Shown: positions 1 to 9,552 of the stretch, piece after piece
Layout: each line of letters begins with the position of its first letter
Numbering within the stretch: the first letter of the stretch is position 1
Assembly (NCBI GenBank): GCA_028097405.1
Contig: JAOHEK010000025.1
Span: 1 to 42,911, forward strand
Origin: Paracoccaceae bacterium
Lineage (GTDB): Bacteria; Pseudomonadota; Alphaproteobacteria; Rhodobacterales; Rhodobacteraceae
Direction: 5' to 3'
Length of the DNA stretch: 42,911 nt
Notes under the pieces: generated by a model
The model's database searches: none
What the model was told of the DNA's origin: nothing
What the model saw: only the letters and a program-made list of their open reading frames with translations
Translations under genes and position numbers: made by a program

Positions 1-292
1 TTTTGCGGTCAAAGGCCGAGGTCTTGTTGATCTGGGCTTTAAGGCCAAGACCCGTGCGCACGGCTTGGGCGACGCAGAATTCGTTGATCACCGGCAACAT
101 GCCGGGCATGGCGGCGTCAACAAAGGCGACGTTGGCGTTGGGTTCAGCGCCGAAGGTGGTTGAGGCGCCCGAGAAAAGCTTGGCGTTCGAGGCGACTTGG
201 GCGTGGACTTCAAGGCCGATCACCAGTTCCCAGTCGCCGGTCGCGCCTGCGATAACTTTGGGTTTTGGAGCTTCATAGGTTAGGTCAAGCAT
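1..292 (-). CDS. gatB: GatB, Asp-tRNA(Asn)/Glu-tRNA(Gln) amidotransferase subunit B, N-terminal part
   Basis: The reverse strand reads [12 protein letters not shown] followed by [12 protein letters not shown] and FGAEPN, the conserved opening of GatB. GatB binds the mischarged tRNA and activates it, so that ammonia from GatA can amidate Glu-tRNA(Gln) or Asp-tRNA(Asn). Only about 97 codons lie in the window; the gene runs off the left edge. The ATG at 292-290 gives the family's usual start, although no strong ribosome binding site precedes it. The cysteines that in many GatB proteins follow the VHAQ motif and bind zinc are replaced by Ser, Ala and Asp (SGAST, VDAAMPG). I recall the same in other alphaproteobacteria, so this is probably lineage-wide and not damage. 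Confidence 0.93.
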   Translation of the reverse strand, partial: MLDLTYEAPKPKVIAGATGDWELVIGLEVHAQVASNAKLFSGASTTFGAEPNANVAFVDAAMPGMLPVINEFCVAQAVRTGLGLKAQINKTSAFDRK

Positions 293-451
293 GGGGGATC
301 CCGGGGTCAAAACTGCGCTTTCGGTTTTAGGGCGATGGCGCGCTAGGGGCAAGGGGGATGCATTGTAATCTATCAACTATGTCTTTGCTTTTTGGATGGG
401 ATTTGGGCTATGATGAAGCGGGGCGCGCTGAGAGTTTCGAGAGGCGATCGC

Positions 452-1117
452 ATGGTCCGATTTTCCGCACTTATTTTGGCATGGGCATTGATCGCACCGC
501 CTGTCATGGCTCAACAGCCTGTTGGCATGGAAAACGTCGTTCCCGTATCCCGAGAACGGGCTTTGCCGCGTGCACGGTGGGAATACCGGCCAAATGGGGC
601 GCTTTGGACGCGGGTTGCTTTGTCGGCGATGGATGGCCATGGGGCTGAACTGGTTCAGACCGTGCCAAAAGACATCACAGACTGGTGCCCGGCTTACGGC
701 GACAACCCGCCCGAGGCGCGTGCGGCATTCTGGGTTGGATTGTTGTCGACGGTTTCGCGCTACGAAAGCAATTGGAAGCCACGCGCGGTTGGTGGCGATG
801 GGCGGTGGTTTGGGTTGATGCAAATCGCGCCTTCGACGGCAGAATATCGCGATTGCCGCGTGGAGAGTGGTTCGGCTTTGTTGAACCCTTTGGATAATCT
901 CAACTGCGCGATCCGGATCATGGCGGTGACCGTGCCGCGCGATCAGGCGATTTCGGTGAAGGATACGCGGTGGCGCGGTGTTGCTGCCGATTGGGGGCCG
1001 GTGCGCAATGACCGGATACGCCGCGACATGCAGGCTTACACGAAACGCCAGACATATTGCCGACCCTTGGCCGAGGTGCGCCCGAAACAAAGGCCGGGGT
1101 TGTTGCCAAATTTCTAA
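452..1117 (+). CDS. Secreted lytic transglycosylase (SLT domain)
   Basis: This is a predicted periplasmic enzyme that cleaves peptidoglycan glycan strands, 221 residues from the chosen start. Residues 1-20 form a signal peptide (MVRFSALILA, then a hydrophobic stretch ending VMA, cleaved before QQ). The SLT fold shows at about 95-190: the catalytic Glu lies in RYESNWKP (E105), followed by WFGLMQIAPSTA at 119-130, the usual E-S and GLMQI motifs. The ATG at 452 was chosen because GAGAGG lies 7 nt upstream and the signal peptide then starts normally. ATGs at 410 and 413 are in frame and would add 13-14 residues. The gene stands alone between gatB and a convergent pair. The specific family (MltC, Slt or EmtA-like) cannot be told. 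Confidence 0.85.
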   Translation: MVRFSALILAWALIAPPVMAQQPVGMENVVPVSRERALPRARWEYRPNGALWTRVALSAMDGHGAELVQTVPKDITDWCPAYGDNPPEARAAFWVGLLSTVSRYESNWKPRAVGGDGRWFGLMQIAPSTAEYRDCRVESGSALLNPLDNLNCAIRIMAVTVPRDQAISVKDTRWRGVAADWGPVRNDRIRRDMQAYTKRQTYCRPLAEVRPKQRPGLLPNF

Positions 1118-1140
1118 AGGTTGACGTTAGGGGGCTGACC

Positions 1141-1665
1141 CTAGGATACACGGATCCGAAAGGCGCGGCGGATCTCGTCTAATGCGTCGCGCTGCTGATC
1201 GCTAAGAGGATCGGCAGAGACGGATTTCAGGATTTCCATCAAAGGTCCGATGTCACCTGAGGTCAGCTTGTAAAGCTGGCGTGCGGCACGTGTGATGGCG
1301 GGTGACGGTCCGTTGCATTCATTCATCAACCAGCGGCCAAGGATCAGCAATTCCTCGCCATCTTTCTTTTCGACCTGAAGTTCGGTTTGAAGCGATTTGA
1401 TCAGGTCTGCGCGCATGTCTTCGCTGGGCAGACCGTGCAGTTCCATATAGGCGGTCGCGACCGTGGCGGCAGCCGTATTGGCGTCTTCGATGGCGTCGAC
1501 CGGGTGGCCAGCCTTGTTGCGTCGAAATCCGAACCGGCGGGCGGCGGCGCGAACGTCGTCGGCGACATCCAACAGTTCATGTGTCATTTCGGCGGCGTTC
1601 TTGGCGCGCATTACGAAGAAATATAGTCCGGCGATGATGCCGATGGCGGCGACAATAATATGCAT
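1141..1665 (-). CDS. Unknown protein with N-terminal membrane anchor
   Basis: This gene encodes 174 residues. Residues 1-18 are hydrophobic (MHIIVAAIGIIAGLYFFVMR) and should form a membrane anchor with the rest in the cytoplasm. The remainder is helical and acidic; AAARRFGFRR and the helices around ELLILGRWLMNE loosely recall TerB-like all-helical domains, but this is only an impression. The start lies 2 nt beyond the stop of the 405-codon gene that precedes it in the transcript, so the two are almost certainly co-transcribed and translationally close. No catalytic motif is visible. The function is not recognised. Confidence 0.75.
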   Translation of the reverse strand: MHIIVAAIGIIAGLYFFVMRAKNAAEMTHELLDVADDVRAAARRFGFRRNKAGHPVDAIEDANTAAATVATAYMELHGLPSEDMRADLIKSLQTELQVEKKDGEELLILGRWLMNECNGPSPAITRAARQLYKLTSGDIGPLMEILKSVSADPLSDQQRDALDEIRRAFRIRVS

Positions 1666-1667
1666 GT

Positions 1668-2885
1668 CTAAGCGGCGATCGAAAGATTTGCAGATTTTTG
1701 ATCTAGATCGGGTATTGCCTCGGCTGCATCACGCACCAGAGACTGGATGGATGTCTCGGGTAACGTCCAAAGACGTGGATAAATGACGGACATATGCCAG
1801 CGGATCAACAGGTAAAGCGTGTCGTTCATCGCGGTGTTGGCTTCGTCGGTCAGGCGCATTTCGGCGGCAAGGGCGTTGGCGGTCAGGTTCACTTCGGCTT
1901 GGCTGGCCTCCATTGACGCGAGATCAAGCATTGCTCCGGCAAAAAGATCAGCATCGAGAAGATCGCGTGCCCCCTCGCGGAGTTCTAACAGGGGCATAAA
2001 GAACAAAGCATAACCGCCCATTCCCAGGGTGTCTTCGGTCCGTGCCAGCGCTTTGTCGGCTTCGGCCATAATGGCTTCGTCTGAATAGACGTCGGGATCG
2101 CACAGACTTTCGGCGTGAATTTCGTAAATCAGCGGGTTCGACGGATCGAGGTCGATCCAGCTTTCAAACAACTCGTCCAGTTTATGCGCGCCACCCGGAG
2201 ACCCAAGAGCCTGACGATATTTTGCTTCGGCCAGAAGCGGCGACATATAGGCCAAGGTATCGTAGTTTTGTAGAATTTCGCCCGCTTTGACAAAGTGCCG
2301 TGCCATCACACGCCATGCGTCGCGTTGCAGCTCATCGGGCCAGAGATCAGCGCGTGCTGCCTCGCCTACCATAAGATGTGCGCGTGCAGCCAGAACCGCA
2401 AGAACATGGTTTTCTTCGTTGCGATGATAGGTGTCCATGAAATGGTCGATTTCTTCTTCGGCGGCGGCCAGATCGGACAAGGCGTTGTGCTCGGCCTCAT
2501 CAATCAGTCCGCGTAACCCGGACAGGGCGACATCCGCGCCAACGTCATGATAGCGCGCACCGCCCGGAGCCGCTGCCAGATCAGTTTCCCAATCAGACAT
2601 GTCGTCGCCCACTTGGGTCCATTCATCGGCCAGCATCAGATCGGCGATATGACGCGACACGGCGATGCGTTCGACAAGGTCGGGGTCTTCATGTTCGATG
2701 GGCAGGTCTGCCGCTGTTGCCTCTGGTGGTTCGTCAGCCTGAAACGGTGTGCCATCGCCCAAGACATCGCCTGCACGGGATTTGCGGCGTCGTGCGCTTT
2801 GAACGAACGATAGACCGATGACAACGAACAGGGCCGCGAGAGCCATGCCAGGTAGGGTACCGAGGAAAATAAGCACGACGTCCAT
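1668..2885 (-). CDS. Unknown membrane-anchored helical-repeat protein
   Basis: This is a 405-residue protein. Residues 1-30 form one transmembrane segment (LIFLGTLPGMALAALFVVIG), followed by a basic stop-transfer stretch (SARRRKSR) and an acidic linker rich in Glu, Asp and Pro. The rest, about 75-395, is strongly helical and Ala/Leu/Glu-rich, with recurring segments such as LAVLAARAHLMVGEAARADLW that look like TPR-type superhelical repeats. No enzyme motif is seen. It is the first gene of a two-gene operon with the 174-residue anchored protein. GGGAG lies before the ATG. The two proteins have the same layout (a short anchor plus a cytoplasmic helical body), which suggests that they work together. 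I do not recognise the family. Confidence 0.78.
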   Translation of the reverse strand: MDVVLIFLGTLPGMALAALFVVIGLSFVQSARRRKSRAGDVLGDGTPFQADEPPEATAADLPIEHEDPDLVERIAVSRHIADLMLADEWTQVGDDMSDWETDLAAAPGGARYHDVGADVALSGLRGLIDEAEHNALSDLAAAEEEIDHFMDTYHRNEENHVLAVLAARAHLMVGEAARADLWPDELQRDAWRVMARHFVKAGEILQNYDTLAYMSPLLAEAKYRQALGSPGGAHKLDELFESWIDLDPSNPLIYEIHAESLCDPDVYSDEAIMAEADKALARTEDTLGMGGYALFFMPLLELREGARDLLDADLFAGAMLDLASMEASQAEVNLTANALAAEMRLTDEANTAMNDTLYLLIRWHMSVIYPRLWTLPETSIQSLVRDAAEAIPDLDQKSANLSIAA

Positions 2886-3136
2886 GAGAAAACTCCCGTA
2901 GAAATAATATCTTAGGGAAGTTGACCGAGCATTCCGGCAGCTTTAAGGCGAATTTAGGCGGTTTTGGACCCATTTCGGGGGATTATATCATCGTGGCCAT
3001 TTGGGTTTGCGGCGGCTTAATCGTATTGGCCATCAAAGCGACTAGTAATTTCCGGCTTGGACGCGTTAAGATCGATGCTTAGCGCATTGAATAATAATCG
3101 AAATATGGCTCATGAGGTTTGTGGATAACGCCAACG

Positions 3137-5680
3137 TCAAGCCTCAAGGATGCGCGCGACGATCTCGCCCATATCGCGGCTCGGTGATTGGCCAAGACGG
3201 TTTAAAGCGTCGGTCATCATGCTTTGGCGATCACCGTCGAAGATGCGCTTTGTCTCGAACACGGTTGCCATTCGGGCAGCGGTTCGTGGGTTCACGGGGT
3301 CAAGGCGTGCCAACCAGTCAGCAACAATGGTGTAGCCGCGCCCGCTGTCGTGGTGGAAGGCGGCCATGTTGCCTGCGAAAGCGCCGATCAGAGACCGGAA
3401 GCGGTTCGGCGTTTTCCAGTTGAAATCGGCGTGGTTCGTTAAGGTTTCGACGGCCAGAAGTGCGTCTTCGGCGCTGGCTTGGCTGACTTGGATCGCGAAC
3501 CACTTGTCCAGCACATTGGCGTCGGTTTTCCAGCGGTCATAGAAGCTTTGAAGTTCGCCGCTTGCGTCGCCTGCACGGATCAGCGCCGAAAGTGCGCCGA
3601 GGGTTTCGGTCATGTTGTCGGCGCTTTGGTACAAGGTGCGGGCGCGGTCCGGTCCGTTCGCTCGGGTGAGGGCGGCAAGCGCACCAATGCGCAAGGCGCG
3701 GCGGCCTGCGTCTTTGGCGTCAGGGCGGAAGGGACCGGGGGTTTCCATTTCGTCGAAAAGGTTTGCGAAGGTGTCGTTCAAGCCTTTAGCGATGGTCATT
3801 TGTAGGGCGTTACGGGCCGAGTCGATGCGGGCTGGATCAGGGGTTTGGCCGTCGTCGAAAAGCGTATGCGCCATGTCGTCAGGTGATGGCAGGCCAAGGG
3901 CAAAAGCGCGGAAGGCGGGATCAAGCGTGTCGTCGGACAAGAGTGCGCCAAGGGCGTCGATGAAGGCCGGCGTTGGAGGTGTGTTGTCGGTGATCATCGC
4001 CATCAGTTGATCTTTTGCCAGAATGCGCCCGGCTTCCCAGCGATTGAACGGGTCGGTGTCGTGGGCCAGAAGCGTTAGGCGGTCTGTCGTGCTGAGGTCT
4101 TGATTGACGATCACGGGGGCCGAAAAGCCACGGAATGCCGAGATGATCGGGGCTTGCCCTGCGCCTTGGGCAATCACGGTTTGGGCTTGATCTAGCATGA
4201 CAGTGTTTTCAAGCAGAACCTCGGCACCGGTCTGGCCATACCCGGCAAGACGGATCGGGATGACAAAGGGCTTTTTCTGCGCTTGTCCGGGTGTCGGCGG
4301 AGTGGATTGGCTGGCGATGACTTGCCAGCCGTCACTTGTGGTCTTGGTTTTGATGTCGACGCGCGGAGTTCCGGCTTGGCTGTACCAAAGCGCGAATTGC
4401 GTCAGGTCGTGACCGGTGGCGTCTTCGAACACCTTCAGCCAGTCTTCGATGGTGCAGGCCTGTCCGTCGTGGCGAGTGAAATAAAGGTCAAGCGCCTTGG
4501 CATAGGCGTCGTTGCCCACAAGAGTTTTCAACATGCCGATGACTTCTGCGCCCTTATCATAGACGGTGGCGGTGTAGAAGTTGTTGATCTCGATGTATTC
4601 TTTTGGCCGAACGGAGTGCGCCAAGGGGCCATTGTCTTCGCGGAACTGGCGCGCCCGAAGTTTCAGAGCGTCGCCAATGCGCTTCATGGGCGCGCTGCGC
4701 ATGTCCGAGGTGAATTGCTGATCACGAAAAACGGTCAGTCCTTCTTTCAGGCACAGTTGAAACCAGTCCCGGCAGGTGATGCGGTTGCCGGTCCAATTGT
4801 GGAAATATTCGTGGGCGACGACGCTTTCGATCCATTCATAATTGTCATCGGTCGCGGTTTCAGGCGAGGCAAGAACGTAGGTTGAGTTGAAGATGTTGAG
4901 GCCTTTGTTCTCCATCGCGCCTGCGTTGAAGTCGTCGATGGCGACAAGATTAAAAACGTCAAGGTCATAGGCCCGTCCGTAGACCTGCTCATCCCAAACC
5001 ATCGAGCGTTTCAAGGCGTCTAACGCATAGGCGCAACGGTCTTCGTCGCCGGGTTGCACCCAGATGTTCAAGGTGACCTCGCGGCCTTCGGAGGTGGTTT
5101 GATGGCCGGTGTGGGCCACAAGGTCTCCGGCAACCAGTGCGAAGAGATACGATGGTTTCGGCCATGGGTCGTGCCATTCGGCCCAGCCCTCACCTTGACC
5201 CGTTGGATCGCCGTTGGACAAAAGCACAGGGGCGTCGCCTTCGATGCGCACCGTGAAAGGGGCCATGACGTCGGGGCGGTCGGGGTAGAATGTGATCTTG
5301 CGGAACCCTTCTGCCTCGCATTGGGTGCAATAAATGCCGTTCGACATATAAAGCCCTTCCAGCAAGGTGTTGGCCGACGGGTTGATTTCGACCTCGCATT
5401 CCCATGTGAAGGCGCGGGGTGGCACTTTTGCGGTTAAAAGACCGTCATTGACAGAGTATTCGCAGTCTTGCCCGTCGATCCGGACCGATTTTAGGGTCAG
5501 GTCTTCGCCCATCAGTTCGAAGTGGCGTTCGGTGGTGTCAGGGTTCGGTACGAAACGGATGCGGCTTTGCACGGTGGTGCGTTCGGGGTGAAGCCGGAAT
5601 GTCAGGTGCACGTCTTCGACCAGCCAGTTGGGGGCTGTGTAGTCGGCAAGACGGATGGGCTGTGGGGCGGCGTCTGTCAT
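3137..5680 (-). CDS. pepN: Aminopeptidase N (M1 zinc metallopeptidase)
   Basis: This cytoplasmic broad-specificity aminopeptidase trims N-terminal residues from peptides during protein turnover. It has 847 residues, close to the roughly 870 of the enterobacterial enzyme. The N-terminal beta-domain covers about 1-190. The catalytic domain contains the substrate-binding GAMEN (254-258), the zinc site HEYFH (290-294) and the third ligand Glu in LKEGLTVF (E313). The C-terminal half is the helical bowl typical of bacterial PepN. All key residues are present, so it should be active. It is transcribed alone on the minus strand; the DUF2256 gene diverges from it 73 bp away. Confidence 0.96.
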   Translation of the reverse strand: MTDAAPQPIRLADYTAPNWLVEDVHLTFRLHPERTTVQSRIRFVPNPDTTERHFELMGEDLTLKSVRIDGQDCEYSVNDGLLTAKVPPRAFTWECEVEINPSANTLLEGLYMSNGIYCTQCEAEGFRKITFYPDRPDVMAPFTVRIEGDAPVLLSNGDPTGQGEGWAEWHDPWPKPSYLFALVAGDLVAHTGHQTTSEGREVTLNIWVQPGDEDRCAYALDALKRSMVWDEQVYGRAYDLDVFNLVAIDDFNAGAMENKGLNIFNSTYVLASPETATDDNYEWIESVVAHEYFHNWTGNRITCRDWFQLCLKEGLTVFRDQQFTSDMRSAPMKRIGDALKLRARQFREDNGPLAHSVRPKEYIEINNFYTATVYDKGAEVIGMLKTLVGNDAYAKALDLYFTRHDGQACTIEDWLKVFEDATGHDLTQFALWYSQAGTPRVDIKTKTTSDGWQVIASQSTPPTPGQAQKKPFVIPIRLAGYGQTGAEVLLENTVMLDQAQTVIAQGAGQAPIISAFRGFSAPVIVNQDLSTTDRLTLLAHDTDPFNRWEAGRILAKDQLMAMITDNTPPTPAFIDALGALLSDDTLDPAFRAFALGLPSPDDMAHTLFDDGQTPDPARIDSARNALQMTIAKGLNDTFANLFDEMETPGPFRPDAKDAGRRALRIGALAALTRANGPDRARTLYQSADNMTETLGALSALIRAGDASGELQSFYDRWKTDANVLDKWFAIQVSQASAEDALLAVETLTNHADFNWKTPNRFRSLIGAFAGNMAAFHHDSGRGYTIVADWLARLDPVNPRTAARMATVFETKRIFDGDRQSMMTDALNRLGQSPSRDMGEIVARILEA

Positions 5681-5753
5681 GGGAACACTCTGGCTTTTTG
5701 AGGCGGATTGCTACTTCTAGGGGCAGGGCGGTTGGCCTGCAACGGGGGAGCCG

Positions 5754-5912
5754 ATGGCAAAGATGCAAAAAAAGTCCGAGCTGCCGTCAAAAACGTGTGA
5801 GGCTTGTGGTCGGCCTTTCATGTGGCGGAAAAAATGGGCACGCGATTGGGACGCGGTGCGGTATTGTTCCGAGCGTTGTAAGCGGACGGGTGTGAAGAGC
5901 GGCACAGATTGA
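5754..5912 (+). CDS. DUF2256 mini zinc-ribbon protein
   Basis: This gene encodes only 52 residues. It reads [20 protein letters not shown] and continues with [21 protein letters not shown]. The pairs CEAC (15-18) and CSERC (38-42) form a likely four-cysteine zinc ribbon, and the RKKWARDWD core is the DUF2256 signature. GGGGGAG lies at 5744-5750, just ahead of the ATG at 5754. The family is widespread in proteobacteria and cyanobacteria and has no known function; the gene often sits next to unrelated loci. Here it lies between pepN (divergent) and glcB. Confidence 0.88.
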   Translation: MAKMQKKSELPSKTCEACGRPFMWRKKWARDWDAVRYCSERCKRTGVKSGTD

Positions 5913-6052
5913 TTGCACATTGCCGGCAAGCTGCCGCATTGCAGGGGCGCCCTGTTGCAATTGGGAAAGAAACATAACCAATCAATAGGGGCTTCTTGCT
6001 GATGCTAAAAATCCCGAGTATGCGGAAAAGAACTTAGAAAAGGAAAGCTATC

Positions 6053-8194
6053 GTGACCAAGCGCGTTGAAAAACATCGACTGCAAGTGGCTGAAGAACTG
6101 GTTGATTTCATCGAAGCCGAGGCGTTGCCGGGCACCGATGTGACGCCTGACGTGTTTTGGGAGGCGTTTAGCAAGATCGTTCACGATTTGGGCCCGACAA
6201 ACCGGGCGTTGCTGAACCAGCGCGAGGTTATGCAAGGCAAACTGGACGTTTGGCATCGCGATAATCCGGGCGCTGTAACGGACCCGGCTGCGTATCGCGC
6301 CTTTCTGCATCAGATCGGATATCTGGTTGAGGATGGTGGCGATTTTTCGATCGACACCTCGAACATTGACCCCGAGATCGCGACTGTGCCCGGACCTCAA
6401 CTGGTGGTGCCGATCACCAATGCGCGCTATGCGCTAAACGCGGCGAATGCACGGTGGGGGTCGTTGTATGATGCGCTTTATGGAACCGACGCGTTGGGCG
6501 ACTTGCCCGAAGGTGGGGGTTATAATGCGGACCGGGGCGCGCGGGTTGTCGCTTGGGCCAAGGCGCATTTGGACAAGGCTGTTCCTTTGGCGGCTGGATC
6601 GTGGGCGGATGTGGCTAAGGTGTCGGTTGAAGGCGGAGTTTTCTCGCCTGTACTGGCGGACCCGAGCCAATACGCTGGCGTGGCCGAATGTGACGGTGTT
6701 GCCCATTACATGCTGACGAAGAACGGTCTTGGTCTTGAGATCGTTGTGAACCCCAAAAGCGAGATCGGCGGAACTGATCCTGCAGGTATCGCGGATGTGC
6801 GGTTGGAAAGTGCGATGAGCGCGATCATGGATTGCGAAGACTCGGTCGCTTGCGTCGATGCCGAAGACAAGGTTTTGGCCTACCGTAATTGGTTGGGGCT
6901 GATGCGGGGCGATTTGACGGAAGAGGTCTCGAAAGCAGGCAGCACCTTTACGCGCCGTTTGAACCCTGATGCGGAATATACAGCACTTGATGGGTCTGTT
7001 CTGACGTTCAAGGCGCGCGCCCTTATGCTGGTGCGCAACGTCGGTCACTTGATGACGAACCCTGCCATTCTGACCGAAGATGGTTCCGAGATTTACGAAG
7101 GTCTGATGGATGCCATGATCACCACGCTGATCGCCATTCATGACCTGAAGCGGGAGGGGGGCAACTCAACTCATGGCAGCGTCTATGTTGTGAAGCCCAA
7201 GATGCACGGTCCTGATGAGGTGAGCTTTGCCGTTCAGACCTTTGATCGGGTCGAGGCGGCGTTGGGCTTGCCGGCCAATACGGTCAAGCTGGGGATTATG
7301 GATGAAGAACGCCGGACCTCGGTGACGCTGAAGGAATGTATTCGCGCGGCCAAACATCGTGTGGCGTTCATCAACACCGGGTTCTTGGATCGCACGGGCG
7401 ATGAAATCCATACCTCGATGGAAGCTGGTCCGATGATCCGCAAGGGCGAGATGAAAGCGACGCCTTGGATCGCTGCCTATGAAGATCTGAACGTTGATGT
7501 GGGCTTGGCTTGTGGGCTTTCGGGTAAGGCGCAGATCGGTAAGGGCATGTGGGCCATGCCGGATTTGATGGCCAATATGTTGGAGCAAAAGATCGTGCAC
7601 CCAAAGGCTGGAGCGAATTGTGCTTGGGTGCCTTCGCCAACTGCCGCGACGCTGCATGCCACGCATTATCACCACGTTGATGTGATGGCCTTGCAGGGTG
7701 AATTGATCAAAGGTGGGCCGCGTGCATCGTTGAATGATCTTTTGAAGGTGCCATTGGCTGGCAACCCCGATTGGACGCAAGCTGATCTACAAGCCGAGAT
7801 CGACAACAATGCGCAAGGCATTCTGGGCTATGTGGTGCGTTGGATTGATCAAGGTGTGGGTTGTTCTAAGGTTCCCGACATCAATGATGTGGGATTGATG
7901 GAAGACCGCGCGACCTGCCGGATCTCTAGCCAAGCTTTGGCCAACTGGCTGCGCCACGATGTTGTGAGCAAAGACCAAGTGATGGCGGGCATGAAGAAGA
8001 TGGCCAAAAAAGTGGATGGTCAGAATGCGGGCGATGCTCTTTATCGTCCCATGGCGCCCGGATTTGACACAGTGGCCTTTAAAGCGGCGTGTGATCTGGT
8101 ATTTGAAGGATGCGACCAACCATCGGGATACACCGAGCCGGTGCTGCATCGTCGTCGATTGGAACTAAAAGCAAAGGAAGCCGGAAATGCCTGA
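6053..8194 (+). CDS. glcB: Malate synthase G
   Basis: This enzyme condenses glyoxylate with acetyl-CoA to give malate and CoA, drawing C2 units (glycolate, glyoxylate) into the TCA cycle. The protein has 713 residues, normal for the monomeric G isoform. Signatures include [16 protein letters not shown] (catalytic acid region), GTNSTHG-like text ([10 protein letters not shown]), RTSVTL, and [11 protein letters not shown] before the C-terminal [20 protein letters not shown]. The start is GTG at 6053, with AAGGAAA about 8 nt upstream; no better ATG is available. A GlcG-like gene overlaps its end by 8 nt. The glycolate oxidase genes (glcDEF), which accompany it in Escherichia coli, are absent here. 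Confidence 0.96.
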   Translation: MTKRVEKHRLQVAEELVDFIEAEALPGTDVTPDVFWEAFSKIVHDLGPTNRALLNQREVMQGKLDVWHRDNPGAVTDPAAYRAFLHQIGYLVEDGGDFSIDTSNIDPEIATVPGPQLVVPITNARYALNAANARWGSLYDALYGTDALGDLPEGGGYNADRGARVVAWAKAHLDKAVPLAAGSWADVAKVSVEGGVFSPVLADPSQYAGVAECDGVAHYMLTKNGLGLEIVVNPKSEIGGTDPAGIADVRLESAMSAIMDCEDSVACVDAEDKVLAYRNWLGLMRGDLTEEVSKAGSTFTRRLNPDAEYTALDGSVLTFKARALMLVRNVGHLMTNPAILTEDGSEIYEGLMDAMITTLIAIHDLKREGGNSTHGSVYVVKPKMHGPDEVSFAVQTFDRVEAALGLPANTVKLGIMDEERRTSVTLKECIRAAKHRVAFINTGFLDRTGDEIHTSMEAGPMIRKGEMKATPWIAAYEDLNVDVGLACGLSGKAQIGKGMWAMPDLMANMLEQKIVHPKAGANCAWVPSPTAATLHATHYHHVDVMALQGELIKGGPRASLNDLLKVPLAGNPDWTQADLQAEIDNNAQGILGYVVRWIDQGVGCSKVPDINDVGLMEDRATCRISSQALANWLRHDVVSKDQVMAGMKKMAKKVDGQNAGDALYRPMAPGFDTVAFKAACDLVFEGCDQPSGYTEPVLHRRRLELKAKEAGNA

Positions 8195-8615
8195 GATCAG
8201 TTTGTCAAAAGCCCGCAGCATCGTTCGCAGCGTAATTAAAAAAGGCCGCGAAATGGAGTTTCAGCCGCTTGCGGTTGTGGTGTTGGATACAGGTGGGCAC
8301 GTCAAAGCCTTTGAACGCGAAGACGGCGCTTCGCCGGGGCGTTTTGATATGGCGCGCGGCAAAGCCTATGGCGCAGTCATGACCGGGATGCCGGGATCTG
8401 TTCTAAAGGCCCGTGCTGAAGAGCAGGCGTATTTTGTGACGGCCTTGAACGGGGTTTTTGGCGGGCAATGTTTGCCTGTGCCGGGTGGCGTCATCGTCAA
8501 GGATAGCCGCGACCGGGTGATTGGTGCTGTTGGGGTTTCGGGTGACAACTCGGACAATGATGCGATTGCGGCGATGGCGGGCGTTGAGGATTCTGGCCTA
8601 AGCGGGCTTGCTTAA
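8187..8615 (+). CDS. GlcG/HbpS-family protein (DUF336)
   Basis: This is a protein of 142 residues of the GlcG/HbpS family, recognisable by [20 protein letters not shown] near the N-terminus and by the Gly-rich [16 protein letters not shown] followed by [14 protein letters not shown]. Family members are small oligomeric proteins; some bind heme, and the role of GlcG in glycolate use is not settled. The ATG falls inside the last codons of glcB (overlap ATGCCTGA, 8 nt), so translation is very likely coupled. This keeps the glcB-glcG partnership seen in other bacteria without the oxidase genes. A function in glyoxylate metabolism is inferred from position only. Confidence 0.85.
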   Translation: MPEISLSKARSIVRSVIKKGREMEFQPLAVVVLDTGGHVKAFEREDGASPGRFDMARGKAYGAVMTGMPGSVLKARAEEQAYFVTALNGVFGGQCLPVPGGVIVKDSRDRVIGAVGVSGDNSDNDAIAAMAGVEDSGLSGLA

Positions 8616-8683
8616 GCACGCGTCGTTGAGCAGTTTTTCATCGGATCCCGCAGAATCATAAGGCATATTGTGCGTAAATGCAT

Positions 8684-8705
8684 GTTGCGTCCCTAGGGGC
8701 GCAAC
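8684..8705. terminator. Stem-loop after the glcB-glcG pair
   Basis: GTTGCGTCCC pairs with GGGGCGCAAC across a TA centre, giving about 9 stable pairs with one T-G wobble and a CTAG loop. It lies 69 bp after the GlcG-like gene and 25 bp before the next ATG. No T-run follows on either strand, so a Rho-independent terminator is doubtful. It could instead stabilise the upstream mRNA or be a protein-binding palindrome in the leader of the next gene. Confidence 0.4.
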
Positions 8706-8730
8706 GGCATGTTTGGTGAAAAGGTTTGTT

Positions 8731-9507
8731 ATGGCGCGTCCTGTTGTTGGCATTATCGGAAATGCCCATGTGATCAATGAAGACTATCACGTCCATGCTT
8801 CGGGCGTGATGAACGCGGCTGCGATTGCCCATGTGGCTGGAGCCTTGCCGCTGATCGTGCCGACGGACCTCGACTTGGTCGACCTTGAAACTTTGCGCGC
8901 GGCTTGTGACGGATTTCTCTTCACTGGTGGGCGTGCCAATGTGCATCCCGAGGAATACGGTGAGGTGGCGACCGAGGCGCACGGTACTTTTGACCGCGAA
9001 CGGGATCGGTTGACCTTGCCGTTGATCCGCACTTGCGTTGATGCAGGGCAACCGATTTTGGCTGTCTGCCGTGGTTTTCAGGAATTGAACGTGGCGATGG
9101 GCGGTTCGCTTTACCCCGAAATTCGCGATTTGCCCGGACGCATGAACCACCGGATGCCGCCCGATGGCACGTTGGAAGAAAAATTCGAGCTGCGCCACGA
9201 TGTGGCACTGACCGAAGGTGGCATTTTTCATCAGGTTTTTGGGGCGACGACGGTGCAGACCAATTCGCTTCATGGTCAGGGCATTAAGAAGACGGGCGAG
9301 CGGATTTTTGTCGATGGACGCGCACCCGATGGGACAGAAGAAGCGATCTATGTCGATGGTGCGCCGGGCTTTGCGTTGGGCGTGCAGTGGCATCCGGAAT
9401 ACAATGCGGGCGAAGACCCCGTGTCGCGGCCCTTGTTCGAAGCCTTTGGTCATGCGCTTGAACGCTGGGCATCGGGCGAACGGGGTGATCGCTTAAAAAG
9501 CGCCTGA
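8731..9507 (+). CDS. Gamma-glutamyl-gamma-aminobutyrate hydrolase-like peptidase C26
   Basis: This is a class-I glutamine amidotransferase-type hydrolase (258 residues) resembling PuuD, which removes glutamate from gamma-glutamyl-GABA in putrescine breakdown. The nucleophile Cys113 lies in AVCRGFQELNVAMGGSL, and the histidine-glutamate pair is in VQWHPEY near residue 226; FTGGRANVHPEEY is the family substrate-loop motif. GAAAAGG lies 7 nt before the ATG at 8731; an upstream in-frame TTG at 8668 would add residues with no homology to the family. No other puu genes are near, so the substrate stays open. The gene is followed after 45 nt by a sugar isomerase on the same strand. Confidence 0.85.
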   Translation: MARPVVGIIGNAHVINEDYHVHASGVMNAAAIAHVAGALPLIVPTDLDLVDLETLRAACDGFLFTGGRANVHPEEYGEVATEAHGTFDRERDRLTLPLIRTCVDAGQPILAVCRGFQELNVAMGGSLYPEIRDLPGRMNHRMPPDGTLEEKFELRHDVALTEGGIFHQVFGATTVQTNSLHGQGIKKTGERIFVDGRAPDGTEEAIYVDGAPGFALGVQWHPEYNAGEDPVSRPLFEAFGHALERWASGERGDRLKSA

Positions 9508-9552
9508 CGTTTTCGGCTTCCACTTGGCTGCCAATTGCGCTTTGTTTGGCCC

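Noticed and set aside
377..1090. A 237-codon frame antisense to the lytic transglycosylase
   Set aside because: It is rich in His, Arg and Pro with no motif, as expected for the mirror of a GC-rich gene. The plus strand has a signal peptide and catalytic motifs.
8656..9453. A 265-codon frame antisense to the C26 hydrolase
   Set aside because: It has no family motif. The plus strand has the nucleophile and His motifs and a ribosome binding site.
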